Assembly (NCBI GenBank): GCA_018242625.1
Contig: JAFEBO010000010.1
Span: 1 to 64,000 of the forward strand
Direction of reading: 5' to 3'
Length of the DNA stretch: 64,000 nucleotides
From: Planctomycetota bacterium
GTDB lineage: Bacteria > Planctomycetota > Phycisphaerae > Phycisphaerales > UBA1924
A program made the position numbers and the translations under genes. Positions within the stretch are counted from its first letter, which is position 1. Each line of letters starts with the position of its first letter. Below, one piece after another: positions 38,093-48,544 of the stretch. The notes under the pieces are model-generated. The model saw only the letters and a list, made by a program, of their open reading frames with translations. It was not told the DNA's origin and made no database searches.

Positions 38093-40081
38093 ATGTTCCG
38101 GCTCTCCATGGTCAGAATCACCGCGATCGCCTGCATCCTCATCGGGATGTGCGGGAGCATCGCCTTCTCGGTGATGCTGGCGTCCACCGCGAGCCGCAAC
38201 AAGCTCGCGTACACCGACCGCGTGCAGGAGGGTCAGCCCCCCGAGGTGGCGCTGGGCATCGCTCTTGGCGCCTTCCGCGGGATCTTCGTCAATTTCCTCT
38301 GGGTGCGGGCCAACGACCTCAAGCTCGAGGGCAAGTTCTTTGAATTGAACCAGCTGGCCGAAGCCATCACCAAGCTGCAGCCCCGGTTCCCCCGCGTCTG
38401 GACTTTCCACGCCTGGAACATGGCGTACAACATCTCGGTCTCGACGCAGACGCGTACCGAGCGCTGGTACTGGGTTCAGAAGGGGCTGGCCCTTCTCCGG
38501 GATAAGGGCCTCCTGGCCAATCCCAACGATCTGCAGCTCCACCGCGAACTCGCGTGGATCTTCCTGCACAAGATCGGCGGCGTCACCGACGATGCCAACC
38601 GCTACTACAAGATGAAGCTCGCCGAGGAATGGACCACCATTCTCGGTGTTCCGCCGCTCAAGGATCCCAAGGACCGCTCCCGCGATCACGCGATCGAGCG
38701 CATGGCCGCGTGGCTTCAGCCCATCGCCGACGCTCCCCAGACTCTCGCGGAGGTCATCAAGAAAACACCGACCGTCCGCACGCTCGTCGATCGCATCAAG
38801 AGCCAGATAGGCGAGTCCGCCGCCATCGGGGAAGACCCCGAAGCCAACGGCGACGCGATCATGAACATTCTGCGTCGCTACGAGCTGGTGAAGGCGATCA
38901 AGCGATCGGCCACCGGGAAGCTCGCGGAACAGACGATGGGCCCCAAGATGAAGGCGATGACCGCTCTGGTCGCCGACCCCGCCCTCCAGTCCGCCTGGGA
39001 GGCGTACATCCCCTTCGCCCGGCGATTCCTCATCGAATCCGAGTACCACATGGACATCTCGCAGATGATCCGGTACACGCGCAAGTACGGGCCGATCGAC
39101 TGGCGCGTTCCCGCCGCCCACGCGCTGTACTGGGGCGCCCAGGGTGTCGAGCGAGCTTTGCTCCGGATCACCAAGCAGTCCGAGAAGGACTTTGACTTTG
39201 TCAACACCGACCGCATTGTGATCCAGGCGCTGCAGGACCTTTACCGCTACGGACAGGTCTACTTCGACTATCTCGGGTTCAACATCGGCGCGGGCGAGAT
39301 GTACCTGGAGATCCCCGATCCGCACTTCGCCCAGTCCTACGCCAATGTGCTGACCGAGCTCGTCGGGCGGAGCAAGTGGGACACGGCCGATCGGGCTTAT
39401 TCGATGTACGCCGCCGGCTACGAGAACTTCTTCACCGACGTGATCCTCTACTTCTACCGCCTGGGCATGAAGGACGTCGCGGAGGAGTACTACCACAAGC
39501 TCGGCACCTGGGCGGGCATGAACCTGAACGACCCGGATCGGCCGAACAAGTTCGCCGTTCCGCTGGAGGAGTTTGTCACCGCCCAGCTCGCCGACCGTCA
39601 GCGTTCTCCCAACGTGGCGGTCTCCGAGGTGACGGCGTCGCTCCTGGGTGCGTACGCGGCCCTGCTGGCGGGAGATGACGATCAGTTCCGCAGCCAGATG
39701 GAGTATGCGGCCCGCTCGCACGCGCTGTTCATGAAGCTGCAGCGCAACTCCAACAACGTGGACTCGCAGAACGCCCGCATGGACGTGATGGAGCCCGACT
39801 TCCGTATCCAGGCCGGACTGGTTTTCGTCCAGTTCATGTCGCTGCTCAATCTCGATCAGTCCGCGGACGTTTTCCGCGCCGCCCCGGACGACCTCAAGCG
39901 CTTCGCGTATGACCTGGTGCAGGAACGCTTCCGCGATCCGGAACACAAGGAACTGGCCGTCAACGGCGAGAAGTTTGACACGCTCTTCGCCGAGCCGCCG
40001 GGAATGGCCGCTCACAGGAAGATGATCGAGGATTACCGCAAGCAGAAGGCCGAGAAGAACCTCCAGCTCGAGCAGAAATAA
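38093..40081 (+). CDS. Membrane-anchored helical-repeat protein, unknown function
   Basis: 662 residues, no family recognised. One N-terminal membrane span (ITAIACILIGMCGSIAFSVML) is followed by a long helical protein with TPR-like pieces: FVNFLWVRANDLKLEGKFFE, ELNQLAEAITKLQPRFPRVW and WYWVQKGLALLRDKGLLANP. Further on it is rich in aromatic residues (RYGQVYFDYLGFNIGAGEMY, FTDVILYFYRLGMKDVAEEY). It starts 10 nt after the permease stop with AAGGA upstream, so it belongs to the SPFH/ABC operon. Probably a periplasmic or cytoplasmic scaffold for that complex; this is inference from position. Confidence 0.82.
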   Translation: MFRLSMVRITAIACILIGMCGSIAFSVMLASTASRNKLAYTDRVQEGQPPEVALGIALGAFRGIFVNFLWVRANDLKLEGKFFELNQLAEAITKLQPRFPRVWTFHAWNMAYNISVSTQTRTERWYWVQKGLALLRDKGLLANPNDLQLHRELAWIFLHKIGGVTDDANRYYKMKLAEEWTTILGVPPLKDPKDRSRDHAIERMAAWLQPIADAPQTLAEVIKKTPTVRTLVDRIKSQIGESAAIGEDPEANGDAIMNILRRYELVKAIKRSATGKLAEQTMGPKMKAMTALVADPALQSAWEAYIPFARRFLIESEYHMDISQMIRYTRKYGPIDWRVPAAHALYWGAQGVERALLRITKQSEKDFDFVNTDRIVIQALQDLYRYGQVYFDYLGFNIGAGEMYLEIPDPHFAQSYANVLTELVGRSKWDTADRAYSMYAAGYENFFTDVILYFYRLGMKDVAEEYYHKLGTWAGMNLNDPDRPNKFAVPLEEFVTAQLADRQRSPNVAVSEVTASLLGAYAALLAGDDDQFRSQMEYAARSHALFMKLQRNSNNVDSQNARMDVMEPDFRIQAGLVFVQFMSLLNLDQSADVFRAAPDDLKRFAYDLVQERFRDPEHKELAVNGEKFDTLFAEPPGMAAHRKMIEDYRKQKAEKNLQLEQK

Positions 40082-40090
40082 ACCGCGGGC

Positions 40091-41023
40091 CTAGTGCGCC
40101 AGGCGCTCGAGCGCGGAGCGGTACTTGTCGGCCGTACGCACCACGATCTCCGGCGGCAGGAGCGGCCCGGGGCTCTGCTTATCCCAGCGGTGTTCCCGCA
40201 CGAGTTCCTCGAGATACTCACGCAGATACTGCTTGTCGAAACTCTGCTGCGCCGCCCCGGGCCGGTACGTCTCCGCGGGCCAGAACCGCGAGCTGTCCGG
40301 AGTCAGCGCCTCGTCCACAAGCAGGATCTCCCCCGACTCACCCATCCCGAATTCGAATTTCGTGTCTGCGATGATGATGCCGCGCGCGAGCGCGTGCTCC
40401 GATGCCGCCCGGTAGATCGCCAGCGACCGCTCACGCAGTTCGCGAAGGACGTCGGCGCCCGCGATCGCGCTCGCACGCTCGAAGGTCACATTCTCGTCGT
40501 GCTTGCCCATTTCTTCCTTGGTCGCCGGCGTGAAGATGGGCTCCGCAAGCCGATCGCACTGACGAAGACCCGGCGGCAGCTTCACGCCGCACACCGATCC
40601 TGTCTGCTGATATTCCTTCCAGCCCGACCCCTCGAGATAACCCCTGACCACACATTCCACGGGCACCACCCGCGCCTTTCGCGCGATCATGATCCGGCCC
40701 GCCAGATCCTCCCGGCTGGTCCGCGCGCCCCGGAATGCCGACTCGGGAATCTCGCCGGCATCGACCGACAGCAGGTGCGTCCGCGTAATCCCGCGTGACG
40801 CGATAAACCGCAGCCAGAACGTGGAGAGCTCGGTCAGCAGCCGGCCTTTCCCGCCGATCGGTGTCGGCATTACGACGTCAAACGCCGAAATCCGATCCGT
40901 CGCCACGATCAGCAGCCTGAGCCCCTGCTCATCCGGCGGCAAGTCGTAAATATCACGGACCTTGCCCGCCCGCCGCCCCGGAAGGTTTAAGTCCGTCTCG
41001 AGAATGGCCTTTTCGCTTTGCAC
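40091..41023 (-). CDS. purC: Phosphoribosylaminoimidazole-succinocarboxamide synthase
   Basis: Joins aspartate to CAIR using ATP in purine synthesis (SAICAR synthetase). 310 residues, the long form also found in many bacteria and yeast. Family motifs: GRRAGKVRDIYDLP near residue 15, LLIVATDRISAFDVVMP (about 35-50), VVPVECVVRGYLEGSGWKEY (about 105-125), GIIIADTKFEFGMGESG (about 215) and LLVDEALTPDSSRFW (about 233-247). GTG start with GAGAGGG upstream. Convergent with the 662-residue gene at 38093, with 9 nt between stops. It stands alone, not in a pur operon. Confidence 0.97.
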   Translation of the reverse strand: MQSEKAILETDLNLPGRRAGKVRDIYDLPPDEQGLRLLIVATDRISAFDVVMPTPIGGKGRLLTELSTFWLRFIASRGITRTHLLSVDAGEIPESAFRGARTSREDLAGRIMIARKARVVPVECVVRGYLEGSGWKEYQQTGSVCGVKLPPGLRQCDRLAEPIFTPATKEEMGKHDENVTFERASAIAGADVLRELRERSLAIYRAASEHALARGIIIADTKFEFGMGESGEILLVDEALTPDSSRFWPAETYRPGAAQQSFDKQYLREYLEELVREHRWDKQSPGPLLPPEIVVRTADKYRSALERLAH

Positions 41024-41157
41024 GGCTGAGAAACCCTCTCCTGGGTGAGGCGTAGGTTACCGGGGTCGGGGCGTCCCTTTCCCACGATTTCGGGCGGTGC
41101 CCGACGTACACTCTCCCCGCTTCACTTCCAAGACTCTAAGCCGGAGCCCGCGTCGGA

Positions 41158-42909
41158 ATGTTCAGCTTCGCAGTCTTTGATGCCGCGGGCCTGCCACGAG
41201 AAAGCTTCGAGCTGCGCGGCGAACATCTGATCGGCAACGACGACATGCCGGCCCAGGCCGAAATCCGCTTTGAGGGCGGGCTCGTGCGCTGCACCAAGGC
41301 CGGCCCGGAGGCCGCGGGCATCTGCCTGATGGTCGATGTCCCCGCTCCGCCCCCGACCCCACCTTCGCCCGGCATCCCCGCTCTGCCCACGCCTTCGCAG
41401 GGCCTCGGGCAGATGATGCTCCGCACCTGTTTCCTGCCCAAGCGCGAAGACCCGTACCTGCTCAGCCTCGAGCTGGCCCGCCATCGGATCATGATCGCGC
41501 TCTGCAAGCTGGAAGAGTGGGGGATGTTCGAACTCTCGCCCGACCATCCGGCCATGGTCCAGCTCGAGTCCGCAAGGCTGAAGTTCGGCGAAGCGCTCGT
41601 CGCCGATCGCGGCGCGGCCGCCGGGCCGGTGGTGCCCGGCAAGCCCAGCTCCCGGGCCTGGGCCGACAAGCTCGCCTGGGAGGCGCTCGCCATCGCGGTC
41701 GATGCGAGTGAAAAACTCACCGTCATGCACGCCGCGCGGGAAATCCCCCGCCGGCTTTCGGGCGCTCTGTTCGAAGAAGCCAAAGCCCGCTACACAAAGC
41801 TCATCGGCGACCCGCCGCCCGCCGGACAGCACGTCGTGGTGCCCGGGATGGGTACCGCCGTCGTGCCCGGCCTGCCGCAGGTCGGCATCGCGGTGAGCCC
41901 CGCGCAGTTTTCCGAGCCTCTGCAGAAAGCCGCCGCGGGTGCGGACTTTGTGCACATGCCCGTCCGCTGGAATGACCTTGAGCCGGTGGAGGGCAAGCTG
42001 AGCTTCGCGACGACCGACCGCTGGATCGAATGGGCGGTGCGTACGGCGAAGCTCCCGGTGACGGCCGGGCCGATCCTTGATCTGCGGGCGCTCTGCCTTC
42101 CCGAATGGCTCTACATCTGGGAGAACGACTACGAAACCATGCGCGACATGGTTGTGGAGCACATCACCCAGGTTGTCACCCGCTACCGGCGAACGGTCAC
42201 CCGCTGGACGGTCTGTTCTGGCCTGCACGTCAATTCCAATGTGAAACTCTCGTACGAGCAGATCATGGATCTCACCAAGGTCTGCATCCTGCTCACGAAA
42301 AAGATCCATCCGCAGGGGAAAATCGCGGTGGAGATCCAGGAGCCGTTCGGGGAGTACTTCGCCAACGACCGCAAGAGCCTTCCGCCCACGTTTTACGCGG
42401 AGAGCGTCCTGAATCTCGGCCTGGGTGTTGATGCGCTCGCTCTGCGTGTGCAGGTCGGTGCACCTGTTTCCGGCCAGACGGTCCGCGACCTGATGTCCCT
42501 CTCTGCACTCGTTGATCGCTACGCGGCGATGGAACGCCCCTTGCATATCACCGCCGTCGGCGCTCCGAGCGCTGCGCAAGCGGCCGCGCAGCCCAAGTCC
42601 GGCACTGCGCCAGGCGACGATGATGATCAGGTGGTCATTCCGGCCCGCGAGTTTTCTGCGGGCAGGTGGCGGGGCGCCTGGTCCGAAGCAATTCAGGCCG
42701 ATTGGGCGGCGGCGGTCCTTTCCATGCTCGCGTCCAAGCCGAGTGTTCAGTCGATCTGCTGGCAGGAACTCGCGGACGCATCCGGACCGCGGCTGCCCGA
42801 GATGCAGTTTGGCGGGCTCTTCCAGTCGAGCGGTACGCCGAAGGCGGCGGGGCAGAAGTTCCTGCACCTGGTGGCCGCCCTGCGGGAAAAAAAGGCCCCG
42901 GCTCTCTAG
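41158..42909 (+). CDS. GH10-like protein without catalytic glutamates
   Basis: 583 residues. The C-terminal two thirds follow the GH10 xylanase TIM barrel: FVHMPVRWNDLEPVEGKLSF at the entrance, then WTVCSGLHVN (about 349) where GH10 enzymes have WDVVNE, then the strand-7 region RPLHITAVGAPS (about 460) where they have ITELD. Near the end ICWQELAD and FQSSGTPKAAGQKFL match the GH10 finish. Both catalytic glutamates are therefore replaced. The N-terminal ~220 residues form a separate domain with FEGGLVRCTKAGPEAAGIC, perhaps carbohydrate-binding. There is no signal peptide. Likely a non-catalytic glycan-binding or structural protein. ATG at 41158, GGAG 14 nt upstream. Confidence 0.8.
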   Translation: MFSFAVFDAAGLPRESFELRGEHLIGNDDMPAQAEIRFEGGLVRCTKAGPEAAGICLMVDVPAPPPTPPSPGIPALPTPSQGLGQMMLRTCFLPKREDPYLLSLELARHRIMIALCKLEEWGMFELSPDHPAMVQLESARLKFGEALVADRGAAAGPVVPGKPSSRAWADKLAWEALAIAVDASEKLTVMHAAREIPRRLSGALFEEAKARYTKLIGDPPPAGQHVVVPGMGTAVVPGLPQVGIAVSPAQFSEPLQKAAAGADFVHMPVRWNDLEPVEGKLSFATTDRWIEWAVRTAKLPVTAGPILDLRALCLPEWLYIWENDYETMRDMVVEHITQVVTRYRRTVTRWTVCSGLHVNSNVKLSYEQIMDLTKVCILLTKKIHPQGKIAVEIQEPFGEYFANDRKSLPPTFYAESVLNLGLGVDALALRVQVGAPVSGQTVRDLMSLSALVDRYAAMERPLHITAVGAPSAAQAAAQPKSGTAPGDDDDQVVIPAREFSAGRWRGAWSEAIQADWAAAVLSMLASKPSVQSICWQELADASGPRLPEMQFGGLFQSSGTPKAAGQKFLHLVAALREKKAPAL

Positions 42910-42948
42910 CCCGGCGCTGCGGCTTACACCATTTGATACCCTGCGCCG

Positions 42949-43467
42949 ATGGCCTCGCGCCCGACCAGCGTGGTGGAAGATTGGACTTACGGACCCGCCC
43001 GATGGCTGGGTGCCGGCATTGTCGCCGGAGCGGCGCTGATCGGGATCCTCTGGTCGGTTTCGGGTCGGCGGGTGCCGGTACCCGAGGCCGCCCCGGCGGT
43101 CGGCAAGGCCCAGGAAATCACGGCCCACAGCGTCAAGCCCGCGGAGGCTTCGACAGCCCCCGCTCCCGATCAGGCCAAACCGATCGTGACCATGCTGGAG
43201 CCGCGCGACCCGCCGAAGCCCCAAGCGGAATCCCAGCCCCCGTCCGCGAAGCCGGCTGCTGTTCAGGCGAACGGCAAAGTCGATATCAATTCCGCGCCGC
43301 CTGAGGAACTCGAAAAGCTCCCGGGCATCGGCCCCGCGCTCGCCGCACGCATCGTCGAGGACCGTGCGAAGAACGGCAAATTCTCCAGGCTGGAAGATCT
43401 GGACAGGGTGAAGGGCATCGGGCCAAAGTTGCTCGAACGAATCCGCCCTTTTGCGATCGCGGAATAA
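42949..43467 (+). CDS. Helix-hairpin-helix protein, ComEA-like
   Basis: 172 residues. One membrane span near residues 20-37 (AGIVAGAALIGILWSV), then a ~65-residue Pro/Ala/Lys linker, then a tandem helix-hairpin-helix DNA-binding domain: VDINSAPPEELEKLPGIGPA (first hairpin) and DLDRVKGIGPKLLERIRPF (second). ComEA binds incoming DNA outside the cytoplasmic membrane in natural transformation; this protein has the same order of anchor, linker and (HhH)2. Whether the cell is competent is not shown here, though comF is also in the window. It lies 39 nt after the GH10-like gene and 15 nt before mfd. Confidence 0.85.
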   Translation: MASRPTSVVEDWTYGPARWLGAGIVAGAALIGILWSVSGRRVPVPEAAPAVGKAQEITAHSVKPAEASTAPAPDQAKPIVTMLEPRDPPKPQAESQPPSAKPAAVQANGKVDINSAPPEELEKLPGIGPALAARIVEDRAKNGKFSRLEDLDRVKGIGPKLLERIRPFAIAE

Positions 43468-43482
43468 CATAGAGCACGCAAA

Positions 43483-46959
<3,477 letters not shown>

Positions 46960-47031
46960 GCCCCGCCGCAGGCCCCGGCGCTCGGAAACCCCAGTCCAAT
47001 CCGCGTACACTCCGAGCCAAACGGAGCCACG

Positions 47032-47232
47032 ATGTCACAGCACGACCGAGAGCATCCTCACCACCACGGCCACGGCGGTCCCAAGTCCGGACTTCGCAAG
47101 CACGCTCCGTGGATGACCGTCGTGGCGGTCATTCTCATGCTCCTGGCCATGGTGGCCTACGTGATGAGCGAGAACGAGGCGCTCCCCCCGGGAGCCCGGA
47201 ACGCCCAGCCGGGCGTCCCCGCCGCACCCTGA
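47032..47232 (+). CDS. Small His-rich single-span membrane protein
   Basis: 66 residues with ACGGAGCC upstream of the ATG. The N-terminus (HDREHPHHHGHGG) has six histidines and could bind metal. One membrane span follows (WMTVVAVILMLLAMVAYVM, about 28-46), then a short Pro/Ala tail. It is not related to any family I know. The gene sits 72 nt after mfd and could be read from the same transcript; a minus-strand terminator lies about 70 nt beyond its stop. Confidence 0.7.
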   Translation: MSQHDREHPHHHGHGGPKSGLRKHAPWMTVVAVILMLLAMVAYVMSENEALPPGARNAQPGVPAAP

Positions 47233-47300
47233 TCGCGTCTCTCTCGGCGCGGCCGGGCGTCCATCGTCCCCGTTTGCCCTGATCGCTCCAGTCGCTGGTC

Positions 47301-47327
47301 AAAAAAACTGCGGCGATCGCTCGCCGC
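47301..47327 (-). terminator. Rho-independent terminator of the DUF1579 gene
   Basis: On the minus strand a perfect 7-bp stem GCGGCGA/TCGCCGC with a 4-nt loop is followed, after two bases, by seven T. It lies about 40 nt beyond the stop at 47365. Confidence 0.8.
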
Positions 47328-47364
47328 GGGTTCGTGCCGGATGGGTAAACCGTGCCCCCTGAAT

Positions 47365-48015
47365 TCAAGACTGCTTCTTGAACTCGATAAACGTGCATTT
47401 GTATTCCTTGCCGCTCTTGGGGTCGATTCCCCACATCTCGAGCGTCTTGGAATTGGGCCCGGTGATCGTCTCGATCTCCCGCATCGTGGTGGGTTTCTTG
47501 GTGAGCGGGCAGTTGGTCTGGTAGTTCCATGTCATGGTTTTGCCGTCGGCAGAAAGCTCACCCGTCCCGACCATCATCCCGGTGGTCATGTTGTCGACCC
47601 ACACCGCCTGGAACTTCTGCCCGACGTTGTCATACCCGTTCAGGCTGAACCCGTTGAAAGGCATTCCCATCATCTCGCCGGCGAACTCGGTTTTCACAAA
47701 GCGGCCGTCCATAACGGGAGTCGATGTCGCGACGCAGTCGCTGACGAGCGCCTCGGTCCCGGGCGCCATCCAGTTCTGACACTTGCCGCTCCACTTGCCC
47801 GCGGCCTTGGCCAGGTATTCGTGCATCTTCCCCGGCGTGCTCGCCATCATGCACGTTTGCATGTCTTCGGCCGTCCAGCCCGGAGGCAGCTTCATCTCGG
47901 GCATCCCCGCCGGCGCGAGCGCCTTGGGATCCTTCTGAGGCTCGGAAAAGCCCAGCGCCGCAGCGAGCCCGACCACACCGATACACGCCGGCAGAAGCAG
48001 ATATCCGCGTTTCAT
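47365..48015 (-). CDS. Exported DUF1579-family protein
   Basis: 216 residues. A signal peptide or anchor (YLLLPACIGVVGLAAALGF) is followed by the DUF1579 domain: LAKAAGKWSGKCQNWMAPG near 70-90, the GYDNVGQKFQAVWVDNMTTG signature near 125-145, and GTGELSADGKTMTWNYQ. The family has a lipocalin-like beta barrel and no settled function. Start at 48015 chosen because AAGGAG lies 9-14 nt upstream; the frame is open further back. The DUF1428 gene ends 88 nt upstream on the same strand. A clear terminator follows. Confidence 0.88.
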   Translation of the reverse strand: MKRGYLLLPACIGVVGLAAALGFSEPQKDPKALAPAGMPEMKLPPGWTAEDMQTCMMASTPGKMHEYLAKAAGKWSGKCQNWMAPGTEALVSDCVATSTPVMDGRFVKTEFAGEMMGMPFNGFSLNGYDNVGQKFQAVWVDNMTTGMMVGTGELSADGKTMTWNYQTNCPLTKKPTTMREIETITGPNSKTLEMWGIDPKSGKEYKCTFIEFKKQS

Positions 48016-48103
48016 ACATTCCACTCCTTCAAACGGGCGCCCCGGTGCCATGGCCGACACAGCCGGCCCTCCGCCGCCCGCGGTTTTGAATTGATCGCCG
48101 TCT

Positions 48104-48460
48104 TCAAAGATCAACAAGTGACGTAAAGCCCCCGTACGCCATCCGCTTCATATCGAAAGGCATGTCTTTCAAGCTCATCATCGCACCCAGCCGCGGATCC
48201 TTCATGACCGCGGCGTTCACCTTATCTCTATGTTTCCGCGACTTGAAACAGATCCACGAAAAAACCGCGGTCTCTCCGGCTTTGAGCTTCAGCAGCTTGG
48301 AGAACGGCACGCCGAACTTTGTTTTCAGGTCTTCGCCGGCAGTTTCGCAGAATTGCAGCGCGCCGTGTTCGAGCCAGACCTTGCCGGCGACGGCGGCCAT
48401 CTTCTTGTATCGCACCAGGTTCTTTTTGGGAACGGGGAGAACATAGCCATCGACATACAT
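48104..48460 (-). CDS. DUF1428-family protein
   Basis: 118 residues, the usual length for DUF1428, a ferredoxin-like dimeric alpha/beta-barrel domain of unknown role. The signature opening MYVDGYVLPVPKKNL and the later FSWICFKSRKHRDKVNAAV and MPFDMKRMAYGGF motifs identify it. No signal peptide, so cytoplasmic. Its start has GAGG about 10 nt upstream. It precedes the DUF1579 gene on the same strand and could share its transcript. Confidence 0.9.
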   Translation of the reverse strand: MYVDGYVLPVPKKNLVRYKKMAAVAGKVWLEHGALQFCETAGEDLKTKFGVPFSKLLKLKAGETAVFSWICFKSRKHRDKVNAAVMKDPRLGAMMSLKDMPFDMKRMAYGGFTSLVDL

Positions 48461-48544
48461 AGTGGATTACCTCACTCCGGCGTCTTGCGCCGGGTGTGGA
48501 GTCTAACAGATCGGATTCTGTATTCGTGCGGGATCGTTCGCGGA

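Noticed and set aside
38015-40015. 666-residue minus-strand frame
   Set aside because: Shadow of the 662-residue operon gene; the sense gene has a ribosome site, a membrane anchor and operon spacing.
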